Source of the DNA: Candidatus Bathyarchaeota archaeon
GTDB taxonomy: Archaea > Thermoproteota > Bathyarchaeia > Bathyarchaeales > Bathycorpusculaceae
Assembly: GCA_026014585.1 (NCBI GenBank)
Contig: JAOZIA010000005.1
Span: forward strand, 172,808-236,807
Direction: 5' to 3'
DNA length: 64,000 bases
Part shown: in pieces, positions 17,652-26,832 of the stretch
Position numbering within the stretch: the stretch's first letter is position 1
Layout: every line of letters starts with the position of its first letter
Notes under the pieces: model-generated
Seen by the model: only the letters and a program-made list of their open reading frames with translations
Told to the model about the DNA's origin: nothing
Databases searched by the model: none
Program-made: the position numbers and the translations under genes

Positions 17652-19355
17652 TTATCGGTGATGTTGCAGTATGTGTGATTCTCCGTTTGTATAAATAACG
17701 CTATTATTGCCAATTGCCTGATTTATTATGGCGGGAGTACGATACTGAGCTTGCTCGTCAAATACACCTGCTTTTCCTTGAAAATGAATAATGAAAAAGG
17801 AGTACCCTTCAGGGTCTGCTCGTGGGTCGAGAGGGTAATATCTGATAACGTGCAAGAGCCTAAAGTTGTAATCAGCTACTCCTAACATTTGATAATAAGA
17901 AACATCATCGCTTGCTATCCTGCCCGTAATGATGTGGTCACAGGCGAAATGTACAACCTGTCGCTGATAAACGGAGTTCACGACGTTTACGTACCCTAAA
18001 GGCACATTAGAGGGAATATCAGGGTACAAAGTATTTGCCGAAGAGATTAACGGTTGACAACCAAACGCTTGAGCAGCAGACAACAAAAGCATAACCGAAA
18101 GAATAACAGGAACCAGCAACCTAACTTTTTTGCTGACAAAGAAAATAAGGCCACCTGCAAAAAAAGGAGCCAGCAATCTTCCAAAGGCTAAAGCTCTGGT
18201 TCCACCAAAAGAGAAGAAGACACCGATAAACAAGAGGAAGAAAACGATCCCAACAATCAACATAAAAAAGGATTCTACACGGTTAATCTTCTTTCTTTTA
18301 ACAAAAACAATCAACAAACTAAGAGATACCAAAAGCAACAAGAAAAGGTCGTAGCCATAGTAAGCTGCAAATGTTTTAGCTGCTTCAAACACGTTAACAT
18401 CTAGTAAACTGTAAAATGTTGATGGAATACGTTCTGATGAAGGCGTAGTTCCTGTTGGTACACCTGAAACAAAGGATTTTATTGCGTCAATCAAGTTTGA
18501 AATGCCAGGGAACATTAGCCAAGCAAAGTTTACACACACAACAGTTAAAATTACTGGAATTTTTATGGCGGGTTTGATACGTAAGAAGGGCAGTAATTTT
18601 AAGACCAAAATAGCCAAAAGAATCATCGATAAAATAATGGACGAAACTGCATGTGCTGTTGCTAATGCTACTACAAAAAACACGCTTAAAATCCAGTAGC
18701 GACGGTCACTTTTTTGAATCAGGTTTACAAGAAGATACAGCACCACAAAAGACAAAACAAGACCAAAAGTTGTTCCCACAACCTCATAACTAATCATAGA
18801 AATGGGGACACAGGATACAAGAAGGGCATATTTCAAAATTGACGGGTTGTTGAAGAAGTGTAATTTTTTGACTATACAAAAAGTCAACAGGGGATATAGG
18901 GGCACAAGCAATGATGGGACATATTTCATTGCAGTCTCTACGTGAACGTTTAGGAAAATTGAGAAAACTGAAAAAAGAAGATGAAAAAGCGGAGAACTGG
19001 TGTAGTCAACAGAAACGGTGGCAGTTAAAGGTGCGATTCTGCCCGTGTCTAATACAGTGTTTGCTAGGTTGTACTGCACGTTTTGGTCTAAATATACACC
19101 TTGGAACCAAACATACTTGAAGTTAGGAATAAGCACAAAGACAACCGCGCTTACAACAGCAATCAGAACAAGGCGTAACTCGTTTTTTTCATAGTAAAAA
19201 CTCAGAAGCATTGATGAAATAAACAAAGCAAAAGGGATTTCTAAGCCTTCAAGAATCCAACCGTCTTGATAATCCCGCCTAAGAAGCAAAGCAACCGCTA
19301 ACAAGAGGACTATTGAGGCAATAAAGAACAGCCTCGACAAAACAATTTTTTTCAT
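17652..19355 (-). CDS. Multi-spanning membrane protein, possibly GT-C glycosyltransferase
   Basis: These 567 residues have about a dozen hydrophobic helices and a soluble C-terminal region of ~120 residues. The first extracytoplasmic loop contains DQNVQYNLANTVLDTGRIAPL and YTSSPLFHLLFSVFS. That layout, with an acidic residue in the first loop, resembles GT-C enzymes that use lipid-linked sugars. No canonical catalytic motif is certain, so a glycan polymerase or another membrane glycan protein is the alternative. It sits between GT2 and GT4 genes in the same operon. Confidence 0.6.
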   Translation of the reverse strand: MKKIVLSRLFFIASIVLLLAVALLLRRDYQDGWILEGLEIPFALFISSMLLSFYYEKNELRLVLIAVVSAVVFVLIPNFKYVWFQGVYLDQNVQYNLANTVLDTGRIAPLTATVSVDYTSSPLFHLLFSVFSIFLNVHVETAMKYVPSLLVPLYPLLTFCIVKKLHFFNNPSILKYALLVSCVPISMISYEVVGTTFGLVLSFVVLYLLVNLIQKSDRRYWILSVFFVVALATAHAVSSIILSMILLAILVLKLLPFLRIKPAIKIPVILTVVCVNFAWLMFPGISNLIDAIKSFVSGVPTGTTPSSERIPSTFYSLLDVNVFEAAKTFAAYYGYDLFLLLLVSLSLLIVFVKRKKINRVESFFMLIVGIVFFLLFIGVFFSFGGTRALAFGRLLAPFFAGGLIFFVSKKVRLLVPVILSVMLLLSAAQAFGCQPLISSANTLYPDIPSNVPLGYVNVVNSVYQRQVVHFACDHIITGRIASDDVSYYQMLGVADYNFRLLHVIRYYPLDPRADPEGYSFFIIHFQGKAGVFDEQAQYRTPAIINQAIGNNSVIYTNGESHILQHHR

Positions 19356-19371
19356 ACATCAACCGCCAAAA

Positions 19372-20556
19372 CTATGCAGTCGAATTTGCAGTTAACAAAG
19401 ACTTGTAGATAGAGCAGTAACTTTTTGCGGTACGGTTAATATCAAAATGTTCTTGGGCAAAACGTTGAATCCGTTTCTGCTGTGTCTGTATGTCCTCTGT
19501 TGAGCAGTAATTTTTTACTTTAAGCGCCATATCGGCTATGTTATCTGCCAAAATTCCAAAAGCACCCTCATTGGTGAACTCGCGGGAATACGGCAGATTA
19601 AACGTTACAGGAATCTTGCCCAAACACATCCCCTCCAAAAGCAGCATAGGCGATGCTTCATCAAAACTTGGAAGCAAAACAAACATTGACCTCTTAACGT
19701 TTGCCAAAAATTCTGAGCGTTCGGTGAAGCCTTTAAGCACCAAATTCTTCAAGCCATGACGGTTTTTGAAGTCCAAGATTGTCTGGTACATTGGTCCCGA
19801 ACCGTAAAGTTCCACTTTCAAATCTGACTGATACCGTTTTTCCAGCAGATAAGCCAAGTTAACTACGTTCATTACACCTTTGCTCCAGAAAAGACGTCCA
19901 CCAAAAATCAACGTTTTTCCATTGTCGTTATCTGAAGGCGTGCTTGTGCTTAGTTGGTTAAGTAGTTCTATGTTTACACCATTGTGAACATAGGAAAAAT
20001 TGTTGCCGCCCAGTTCAGTATTAAGCTGGTTCATTAAGGATTTTGAAACGGCAACACTTTCATCGGCATGGGCATGTTCTTTTTTGTTGATATAGGCAAA
20101 TGCTGGGTAGCCTAAACCGTTGACAAAAAAGTCCCCAAAGGTTCCGCCCTGCCCAAGTGAACGTATACTCAGGTTTTTTTGCATTAAGGGGCTGCCGTGA
20201 AAAGTAATCACTATGGGCGCGATTTTTTTCAGTGACGCAATTGTTGGAAAACTTGAGTCTGATTGCCCGTGAATAATGTCGGGTTTTAACTCTTTTATTT
20301 TGTTGACAATTTTTTTGTGGTTACAAGTTTGAAAGAGCAAGTAACGCATTGTTAAATTGGGATAGCCAAATTGAACCACGTTAATTTTAGGGTTACTTTC
20401 AACTTGTTTTTTTGGCTCTGAAGGAATAGGGCGACCACAGATAACCGTTACTTCATGACCCAGTTTTGTTAATCCGTTGGCAAAGTCTTTAACAAAGGTG
20501 CCTACGCCGCCGAATTGGTAGGGCGGATATTCGTGGGATAACAAAACAACATGCAT
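19372..20556 (-). CDS. Glycosyltransferase family 4
   Basis: This GT-B retaining glycosyltransferase of 394 residues has an N-terminal acceptor domain starting VVLLSHEYPPYQFGGVGTFV, a linker at VSKSLMNQL, and a donor domain with IFGGRLFWSKGVMNVVNL and the EX7E-like FDEASPMLLLEGMCLGKIPVTF. It adds a sugar from a nucleotide donor at the cytoplasmic face. The gene spacing to both neighbours is under 40 bases. Confidence 0.9.
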   Translation of the reverse strand: MHVVLLSHEYPPYQFGGVGTFVKDFANGLTKLGHEVTVICGRPIPSEPKKQVESNPKINVVQFGYPNLTMRYLLFQTCNHKKIVNKIKELKPDIIHGQSDSSFPTIASLKKIAPIVITFHGSPLMQKNLSIRSLGQGGTFGDFFVNGLGYPAFAYINKKEHAHADESVAVSKSLMNQLNTELGGNNFSYVHNGVNIELLNQLSTSTPSDNDNGKTLIFGGRLFWSKGVMNVVNLAYLLEKRYQSDLKVELYGSGPMYQTILDFKNRHGLKNLVLKGFTERSEFLANVKRSMFVLLPSFDEASPMLLLEGMCLGKIPVTFNLPYSREFTNEGAFGILADNIADMALKVKNYCSTEDIQTQQKRIQRFAQEHFDINRTAKSYCSIYKSLLTANSTA

Positions 20557-20592
20557 TTAACTCAACAACAAGTAGTTTCTTAATCTAACTGC

Positions 20593-21816
20593 TTACCAGA
20601 GTTCAGCGCCCGATATTTTTCGCTCTAAGACTTCACTGGACAAATTGAGCGCGTGTATAGCAAACATTGTTGCCCAAGAGTAAAGTCTTGCAAGTTTATG
20701 TTTGGCAAGTTTGAAATCAAGTTCAGCTAAATGGAAACCGCCTGATTGTGCTGAATCGCTGGTGATATGCTGCATCTTTAGCAGATAAAACAGGGACTTG
20801 TTTATGGCATCAAGGTATTTTTGGTCGCCAGTTTCAGAGTATAGCACGCACCATATTCTGATTGACTGGGCAACTGCACTGATGTCAGTGTAGCTCATGG
20901 GCCAGTTGTTGTTTGTCCAAGCGGAAATTCTGCCATCATCTCTTTGCAGTTTAACCAGCCAGTCCCCACCTATCTTGGCGGACTTAAAGAGCGCATCATC
21001 TTTGAGTATTGTGGAAGCAAAAAGTAATCCTTCAACTGCATAACAATGTGTATGGGAAAAAGAGACATCGGAGTTAACGGCTACTTTGAAGTATCCGCGT
21101 TGGCTTTGCTGAGAAATAAGCCAATTACATAATGAGGACACGCTTTTCAAGATTGATTGGTCTTTACTTAGCAAGTAATATTTGGACAAGCCAATCGCGA
21201 TTTTTCCGTGGTGGCAACCAGGTAAAAAGAACCATGATTTACGGATGGAATTAGGTATAGGGCTTTTCTGGATGGTTGCATCTTTGGCATTTTTTTTAAT
21301 GTCACAGAGGGATTTGAAGGAGCCATCAGGGTTTTGCATTACCTGAGTTAGCCATCCTGCAGCCTTTGAGGCAGAATCACGATAAGCAGCATTATTTGTG
21401 ACTTCATAGAGCCGAGTTAACCCGCCAAGGCAAATTCCTGCATCAAAAGAGTAAGCTTCGTCGGATGTTTTCATGTTTTCAAGATTCACGCGATAAAGGT
21501 ATCCGCCATCACCCTCGGGCAGGCTTCCATTGTACTGCATAGCCCTTACCCAGTTAGCAGCATGTTTTGCAGCTTCAAGCAGGTTGGCAGCATTATTTTT
21601 TTTGTACAAGTCTAAAAGTAGCTCTACACTGTACCCTGTTATTTCAGTGTAAGCATACTCACATTGTTGACTGCTAAGGTCAAGGTAATTATTGAAGCTT
21701 CCAAACAGTTTTTTGTCAGACAGAGTGTTATTGTGAATTTTTGAATTAAGCAACCAATCTGTGGCTAAATTGGCTTGGTTTTGAAGTGTCTGGTTTGTGT
21801 ATTGCAGTGTGCCCAT
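20593..21816 (-). CDS. Alpha/alpha-toroid protein (six-hairpin glycosidase or epimerase-like)
   Basis: This 407-residue protein is built of repeating helical hairpins (YTEITGYSVELLLDLYKKN, DAGICLGGLTRLYEVTNN, CYAVEGLLFASTILKDD, DISAVAQSIRIWCVLYSETG), the alpha/alpha-barrel of six-hairpin glycosidases and related epimerases. No signal peptide is visible, so it probably works in the cytoplasm. In a glycan cluster it could trim or epimerise an intermediate. The conserved GSLPEGDGGYLYRV and WTNNNWPMSYTD loops are where catalytic acids would lie. The exact family is not identified. Confidence 0.65.
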   Translation of the reverse strand: MGTLQYTNQTLQNQANLATDWLLNSKIHNNTLSDKKLFGSFNNYLDLSSQQCEYAYTEITGYSVELLLDLYKKNNAANLLEAAKHAANWVRAMQYNGSLPEGDGGYLYRVNLENMKTSDEAYSFDAGICLGGLTRLYEVTNNAAYRDSASKAAGWLTQVMQNPDGSFKSLCDIKKNAKDATIQKSPIPNSIRKSWFFLPGCHHGKIAIGLSKYYLLSKDQSILKSVSSLCNWLISQQSQRGYFKVAVNSDVSFSHTHCYAVEGLLFASTILKDDALFKSAKIGGDWLVKLQRDDGRISAWTNNNWPMSYTDISAVAQSIRIWCVLYSETGDQKYLDAINKSLFYLLKMQHITSDSAQSGGFHLAELDFKLAKHKLARLYSWATMFAIHALNLSSEVLERKISGAELW

Positions 21817-21820
21817 TTTT

Positions 21821-23053
21821 TCACTTCAGAGGAATTTTTGGTTGGTTACCATTAGGTTTTTCATTGTTGACTAATTGTTGGATTAGGCCAGCTAAGATTT
21901 TGGTAGATTTTGCCCAGGTCACGTTTTTAGATTCAAGATAGCCTTTGCAGGTTTTATCCATCAGGGATTTGTCTTTTGAGTACAGTTTTGAAAACATTGA
22001 ACTGTAATCAGATGGCTTGTTTACAATTGATAGGTAATCAGAGTTTGCTAAAGCCTCAGGAATGGGCGTTGACAATACAGGTACTTCTTGTGATAGATAT
22101 TCCCAGATTTTGTTTGGAGAGGAATAGTATGCAGTGTGATTTGTTACATCAAAGGGAACAGTGCCAACATCGATTGCGTTCACGTAGTATGGGACATCAT
22201 CATGAGATATGAAATCAAGCCATGTCGTGTTTTTTTCAAGCCCAGCACGTTTAATCTGATTCTCAACTTTGAGTGTGTACCCAGTATGCAAGCCTTTTCC
22301 AACCAGCAAAAGTTTAGCGGGCAACCCATCTTTTATCGCAGCGGAAACACCCCTAAAAAGAGGCTCCATTTCTAACCAGAACTCCACGCTACCAATGTAA
22401 CCTATAACGTAATCGTCAGGTTGAAAACCAAGTTTTTCTCTAACAGCGCAGTCTCCTGTGCGTTCAAGAAAATGTTCAGAGATGCCGTTTGGAACAAGTT
22501 CAACATGTTGTGCACCGTTTTTGAAAGCATATGATTTGAGAGCATGAGAAACAACTGTAACCAAGTCAGCGTGCTTCATTATTCGGCGTAGCATAAGGTC
22601 AAATGTTGTGTTGAAGAATTTGCCGGTAATGCTCTCAACATCAAAGACGTTGCCGGTTGCGCTGGTTGGGAAATAGTCGGGTAAATCCACTATTGTTGGA
22701 ATACCGATTTTTGATAGTTCATTAAATAATGTATAGGCAAATGGCGAAGCTAAGTTGGATAAAACCACAACATCAATACCGTTGTCACGTATTATTTTTC
22801 TTATTTGTGCAACGTGGCTTAAAGAGTTAAATAAGTAGTAACTGGCAAGAGAACCACGATTTGTTCCTCCAAGTTCATGCATTATAAGTTTTGAAGACAG
22901 CCTGTTGGTTTTAAAAAGGCGGTATCTTGCCACATGCACTTCAAAATCGGGAATGTTATTTAATCGTTCAAAAAGTTGATTGTGCCTTTGGGGAAAAGGA
23001 TGCCCTATATAGTCGCTGCTGGGCACCAAGAGGACTTTAATCAAGAGATTCAC
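21821..23053 (-). CDS. Glycosyltransferase family 4 (second)
   Basis: The 410-residue GT-B protein has an N-terminal domain with VLLVPSSDYIGHPFPQRHNQLF and DGLLV-type helices, VVSHALKSYAFKNGAQHVELVPNGI at the inter-domain linker, and a donor half with VIGYIGSVEFWLEM, LLLVGKGLHTG and YYSSPNKIWEYLSQEVPVLSTPIPEAL. The SSPNKIWEYLS stretch corresponds to the usual donor-contact region. It follows the GT2 gene at 23089-23952 and starts four bases after no other gene overlaps, as part of the long minus-strand operon. Confidence 0.88.
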   Translation of the reverse strand: MNLLIKVLLVPSSDYIGHPFPQRHNQLFERLNNIPDFEVHVARYRLFKTNRLSSKLIMHELGGTNRGSLASYYLFNSLSHVAQIRKIIRDNGIDVVVLSNLASPFAYTLFNELSKIGIPTIVDLPDYFPTSATGNVFDVESITGKFFNTTFDLMLRRIMKHADLVTVVSHALKSYAFKNGAQHVELVPNGISEHFLERTGDCAVREKLGFQPDDYVIGYIGSVEFWLEMEPLFRGVSAAIKDGLPAKLLLVGKGLHTGYTLKVENQIKRAGLEKNTTWLDFISHDDVPYYVNAIDVGTVPFDVTNHTAYYSSPNKIWEYLSQEVPVLSTPIPEALANSDYLSIVNKPSDYSSMFSKLYSKDKSLMDKTCKGYLESKNVTWAKSTKILAGLIQQLVNNEKPNGNQPKIPLK

Positions 23054-23088
23054 CTTAACGATTAATGATTATTTTGAAATAGACAAGG

Positions 23089-23952
23089 TTAACGTGTATA
23101 TTCTATAAAAATTCTTTTTAGAATACTCAAACCATGTCTAACTTTTAGTTTCTTTTCACCTACACGTTCTCGATACGTTATTGGAACCTCAACTATACCA
23201 AACTTTTCTCTTTCCACATGATGGTTTAGTTCAACTTCCATGTCAAAGCCTTTGGAGCGTACATCCCAATTTCTAAGAAGGTCAGCTCGCACTACACGCA
23301 AGCCAGTCAGCGGATCAGTTAAGTGGATACCGTTTAGGATATTGTGAACAAATGCTAAGAAGCGGTTTCCAAAAAAGAATAAATCACTTTGGTTTGGAGA
23401 GTTAATTTTGTTGCCAAAGCGGTTTCCGCAGACCATGCCAATATTGGGGTTTTCATTCAATATTTTTATCATTTCAGGAATTGTGTCTGCCGGATAAGTG
23501 AAATCGGCGTCAGTGATTATAACGTACTCTGTCTCAGGCTGCAGGTACTGGATTGCTTTTGCAAATGCGTCACCTTTACCTTTGCCATCCTGAAAGACAG
23601 TTTTTGCACCTAATTTTTGTGCAACTTCAACGGTGTTATCACTACTTTTTCCATCAGCAACAATAATTTGAGATGGACGCAGATATTGGCTGAATTCTTT
23701 TATTGTTGCTTGGACACCTTCTTCTTCATTTAATGCTGCCATAATTACCTGTGTTGAGGGCAGATCGTTAACTTGATTGTTTTTGTCGTGTTTTTGTGTA
23801 AGCGTAGTCATTGAAAACACACTTGGTTTGCAATTTAATGAGGGTAAAGTAAATTTTGTCGGGCAGACATAATCATCTAATTCTTTAAAGGTGTTTTTTT
23901 CCCAATCTTCTGCAATGCTTAACTCATCAGTTTTATCAAGTTTTTCCATTTT
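23089..23952 (-). CDS. Glycosyltransferase family 2, dolichol-phosphate-sugar synthase-like
   Basis: This ~287-residue GT-A enzyme resembles dolichyl-phosphate mannose/glucose synthases (AglJ/DPM1 group). After a ~65-residue N-terminal extension it has VIMAALNEEEGVQATIKEF, IIVADGKSSDNTVEVAQKLG, KGDAFAKAIQYL, IITDADFTYPADTIPEM (DxD) and TDPLTGLRVVR, and ends without a membrane helix. It probably loads the first sugar onto a dolichol carrier. The ATG at 23952 is preferred over a TTG nine bases upstream, though both are possible. It directly follows the aminotransferase gene. Confidence 0.85.
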   Translation of the reverse strand, partial: KMEKLDKTDELSIAEDWEKNTFKELDDYVCPTKFTLPSLNCKPSVFSMTTLTQKHDKNNQVNDLPSTQVIMAALNEEEGVQATIKEFSQYLRPSQIIVADGKSSDNTVEVAQKLGAKTVFQDGKGKGDAFAKAIQYLQPETEYVIITDADFTYPADTIPEMIKILNENPNIGMVCGNRFGNKINSPNQSDLFFFGNRFLAFVHNILNGIHLTDPLTGLRVVRADLLRNWDVRSKGFDMEVELNHHVEREKFGIVEVPITYRERVGEKKLKVRHGLSILKRIFIEYTR

Positions 23953-23965
23953 ACCCAACACTGTA

Positions 23966-25063
23966 TTAAGATTTAAGATACCCTTCTGTTTGTTTGCTTA
24001 TAAAGGATATTTCCGAATTCGTAATGTCAGTGTACATTGGAAGAGTCAAACAGGTCCCACACAAGTCTTCAGCATTCGGGTAAGCACCCTCCTTAAACCC
24101 AAAAAGCTCTTGATAAATAGGCTGCAGATGTATTGGAAGCGCATAATGAACCCCACAGCTAACTCCTTGGCTTTCAAGATGCGTTTTTAGTTGGTCGCGG
24201 CGTTTTGTTCGTACCACATAAATGTGATATACTGGCTCGATTTCTTTGGTGGGGGCAGGAGGCAAAGTTAAACCCTCAATGCTTTCAAGTTCATCATTGT
24301 AAGCTTGGGCTACTTGCCTACGCGTCTGGTTCCAGCCATCGAGGCGTTTGAGTTGAACACGTCCAATTGCAGCGCTAACCGTGTTTAGCCGTGCAGTGTA
24401 ACCGATGACATCATGGAGGTACTGGCTTTTTCTGCCGCAGTCACGCAGTTTAGATGCCATTTCCGCGATTTTTTGGTCATTAGTAGTTATCATGCCGCCA
24501 TCTCCGCAAACAGTCATGTTCTTGGAGGGATAAAAGCTAAAACAGCCCACTGTTCCTATGCTTCCGATTCGTTTGCCGTGGTATTTGGCGCCGTGTGCTT
24601 GGCAGGCATCCTCAATAACGGGTAGGTTGTGTTTTTTTGCAACTTCATTAATTGCATCCATTTCTGCTGGGTAACCATATAAGTGCACAGGTATTAGGGC
24701 ACGGGTTTTTGGTGTTATAGCTTTTTCGATTTGGTGGGGGTCTATGGTGTAGGTTTGCAGGTTTATGTCTGCAAATTTGGGTTGCCCTTGTGCGTGGATG
24801 ATTGCGTTTGAACTTGCGATGAATGATGCAGGTGATGTGATTGCAGCTTCCCCGGGTTTTAATCCCGCTGCAAGAAGAGATAATTGTAGTGCAGCTGTAC
24901 CTGAGCTAACTGATACAGCATAGTCTGTGCCGCAGAATTTTGCGAATTCTTCCTCAAACCTGAGTACGCTTTCACCCATTACAAAGCGTTCATTTTGTAG
25001 TGCATGTACTGCCGCGTTTTCCATTTCTTTATCAAATACAGGTCTTGCCAGAGGAATTTTCAT
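23966..25063 (-). CDS. DegT/DnrJ/EryC1/StrS sugar aminotransferase
   Basis: This PLP enzyme of 365 residues installs an amino group on a nucleotide keto-sugar. The cofactor lysine is K181 in SFYPSKNMTVCGDGGM. Other conserved parts are SVSSGTAALQLSL (phosphate binding), PVIEDACQAHGA and the C-terminal HYALPIHLQP and NAEDLCGTCLTLPMY motifs. It is the first gene of the long glycan operon, with AAAGGAG eight bases before ATG and a TATA-like element at 25128-25138. It implies that the glycan contains at least one amino sugar. Confidence 0.93.
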   Translation of the reverse strand: MKIPLARPVFDKEMENAAVHALQNERFVMGESVLRFEEEFAKFCGTDYAVSVSSGTAALQLSLLAAGLKPGEAAITSPASFIASSNAIIHAQGQPKFADINLQTYTIDPHQIEKAITPKTRALIPVHLYGYPAEMDAINEVAKKHNLPVIEDACQAHGAKYHGKRIGSIGTVGCFSFYPSKNMTVCGDGGMITTNDQKIAEMASKLRDCGRKSQYLHDVIGYTARLNTVSAAIGRVQLKRLDGWNQTRRQVAQAYNDELESIEGLTLPPAPTKEIEPVYHIYVVRTKRRDQLKTHLESQGVSCGVHYALPIHLQPIYQELFGFKEGAYPNAEDLCGTCLTLPMYTDITNSEISFISKQTEGYLKS

Positions 25064-25127
25064 TAATGAATGCTCCTTTCAGATGAGTACTGCGGTTTTT
25101 CTAACTTACCAAGCAGTTGAGCGTGTG

Positions 25128-25138
25128 ATTTAAATAAT
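25128..25138 (-). promoter_or_regulatory. TATA-like promoter of the glycan operon
   Basis: On the minus strand ATTATTTAAAT stands about 65 bases before the aminotransferase ATG. Archaeal transcription starts about 25 bases downstream of the TATA box, leaving a leader of ~40 bases with AAAGGAG. At least nine closely spaced genes follow (25063 down to 14263). Confidence 0.5.
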
Positions 25139-25194
25139 GTGGTAAGAGAGCGACTGATCGTTTAACGAGAATTTTCATCGTGGGTAAATATGAA

Positions 25195-25791
25195 TTATAT
25201 GCAACTTAGTTGAAGACTAACAAATCTGTTGTTGAACTGGGCACTGCCAGATTCGGGATTAAACAACCAAAGCTCAAAGAAAAGAACATACTGGTAGGTG
25301 CTTTGGGTTGCATTGAAAGTTGACTGCTTATTTACTGTATACTGCACATCGTTGATAGTTAAACGTCCAATTGTTGTTTGATTTCCCGCAGAGTAAAAGT
25401 TAGATATGCTAAACGTTACAGGTTTAAGCCAAGTTTGCCCGTCTTGCACTTGAAATCTGAACTCATAAAGTGGCGCAAGTGAACTTGGGGTTCCCTGCTC
25501 ACTGTTGGGCAAGGGATCGTCCCTGTTTGCAAGTTTCAGGTATAGTACGTAGTAAGAGGAGGAGCCAAGATGATTGGTTACGCCAGCATAAAAGGTGTAG
25601 CTAACATCGCTATCGATGTTGTAGGGATAATTGTCAGCAATCTGCAGCTGGTCAAGCAGGAAAAGCTCTGAAAAAGGCTCACCCTGAGGCAACTTAACAA
25701 TTAATCCAACAGTTGGAGATGCAACAAGCAATACAGCAATTAAACAGGTAGCTGCGAAAACAAGCTTGTAATCACTGAGTTTCAGGGGCAT
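25195..25791 (-). CDS. DUF1616-type exported domain protein
   Basis: This 198-residue protein has one N-terminal membrane helix (YKLVFAATCLIAVLLVASPTVG) followed by an exported beta domain with EPFSELFLLDQLQIADNYPYNI and YTFYAGVTNHLGSSSYYVLYL. These fit the exported half of DUF1616 proteins (the FSEL-LL, NYP and NH positions). The multi-helix half normally joined to it is encoded at 10662-11279. It overlaps the upstream gene by 20 bases. The GGAGGT before its ATG supports the start. Confidence 0.7.
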   Translation of the reverse strand: MPLKLSDYKLVFAATCLIAVLLVASPTVGLIVKLPQGEPFSELFLLDQLQIADNYPYNIDSDVSYTFYAGVTNHLGSSSYYVLYLKLANRDDPLPNSEQGTPSSLAPLYEFRFQVQDGQTWLKPVTFSISNFYSAGNQTTIGRLTINDVQYTVNKQSTFNATQSTYQYVLFFELWLFNPESGSAQFNNRFVSLQLSCI

Positions 25792-26278
25792 TTACCTCCG
25801 GCGTCCAAGTCATCATACGTTTTAGGTATATTTTTTTGAAAAATTTCCACCCAAAAAAGAAAACAGCCAAACAAACAACTATACCACCAACAGAACCCAC
25901 CGCTGTTTCAATAAGAATTGTCTGTGTTTTTTCAATGCCTTCCTCTTTTAAGGTTGCAGCTTGAGCTTTCACTGTGTTAGATATTTGTATTACTTGTTCA
26001 GTATAAGATGCAGTGGAACCAGTGTTTCCCGAAAGGTAAGCGTTTTGGGCGTCCGCAAGCAGTATCGATGCAGTATCAAGCTGCTCAAGAAGACTTGTGA
26101 TGTCTTGCCCAGTTTTTTCTGCCTCAAAGGTCGCTGTGAAAGCTTGATTTAGGGCAGTTTCCGCTGCACTTATACGTGCATCTTGTGCACTTACTAAAAC
26201 TGGAAAAGCAAAACCACACAGTAACAGAACCAGCAATACAGTAACTGCAACTTTAGTTGTGTGCATTTGTTTCATCAC
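25772..26278 (-). CDS. Secreted/membrane-anchored helical protein
   Basis: These 168 residues begin with a signal peptide (TTKVAVTVLLVLLLCGFAFPVLVSAQ), then an Ala/Thr/Gln-rich region predicted to be coiled or helical (residues 32-115), one membrane helix at about 122-145 (VGSVGGIVVCLAVFFFGW) and a basic cytoplasmic tail. It is thus an outside helical domain tethered to the membrane. No family is recognised. It lies between a DNA-binding protein and the DUF1616 exported half, in a three-gene operon. Confidence 0.65.
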   Translation of the reverse strand: MMKQMHTTKVAVTVLLVLLLCGFAFPVLVSAQDARISAAETALNQAFTATFEAEKTGQDITSLLEQLDTASILLADAQNAYLSGNTGSTASYTEQVIQISNTVKAQAATLKEEGIEKTQTILIETAVGSVGGIVVCLAVFFFGWKFFKKIYLKRMMTWTPEVNAPETQ

Positions 26279-26284
26279 TTAAGG

Positions 26285-26620
26285 TTACAGATTAGTGGCA
26301 CGGCTAATTTTCAGATTAGAAATTTTTTCCAGTTCAGCGCGTTTTTGCTGCATGTCGCATGCCCATTTTCTCATAGCACTGCTACATCGTGTGTACTCAG
26401 TGTAGATGCTTAAAAATTCATGGCCAACCTCGGTTGGAGTGTAACATTCAAGGGTTTGGTCAAATTTTATCAGGGAAGCCGCACCCATTTCTGAGAGGTA
26501 ACGCTGCAGAACCTTATAGTTTAGGTTTGCCTGATACATAATTTGTGTTTTTTTAGCGTTTCCACTTGCTATTTCTAAGATTTTTGCCATGATGTCTATT
26601 TTTTCACGGTAGATTCCCAA
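26285..26620 (-). CDS. Winged-helix DNA-binding protein
   Basis: This 111-residue archaeal wHTH regulator has IMAKILEIASGNAKKTQIMYQANLNYKVLQRYLSEM for the helix-turn-helix, then GAASLIKFDQTLECYTPTEVGHEFL for the wing, as in the common archaeal winged-helix family (HTH_45 group). The start is TTG with GGAGTGA six bases upstream. It heads a short operon with the membrane protein and the DUF1616 exported half. It is a candidate regulator of the surface genes around it. Confidence 0.75.
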   Translation of the reverse strand: MGIYREKIDIMAKILEIASGNAKKTQIMYQANLNYKVLQRYLSEMGAASLIKFDQTLECYTPTEVGHEFLSIYTEYTRCSSAMRKWACDMQQKRAELEKISNLKISRATNL

Positions 26621-26685
26621 ACAGAGTCACTCCTAAAAAACGTTTAAAATGAATTATTTACTAAAAATACAAGATTTTGTTAAGG

Positions 26686-26832
26686 TTACTTGTGGAGCCA
26701 GCCTCTGCCGCCTTTTTTTGGCTGGTTACGCTCGGCTTTGGCTTCTGGTTTGAAGGCAATTTTTTGTTTTTGGGTTTTTATTTGGGTTTTTACGAATTTG
26801 TTCCAGCCGCCAACTGTAGGGGTGGTGGGTTC
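26686..26832 (-). pseudogene. In-frame coding-like continuation beyond a TAA stop
   Basis: After the TAA at 26833-26835 the same frame stays open for 48 codons to a TAA at 26686. It reads as a basic Lys/Gln-rich tail with TVGGWNKFVKTQIKTQKQK and ending in KKGGRGWLHK. The composition looks coding. It may be the lost C-terminus of the 72-residue gene upstream, or a chance open frame. Confidence 0.35.
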
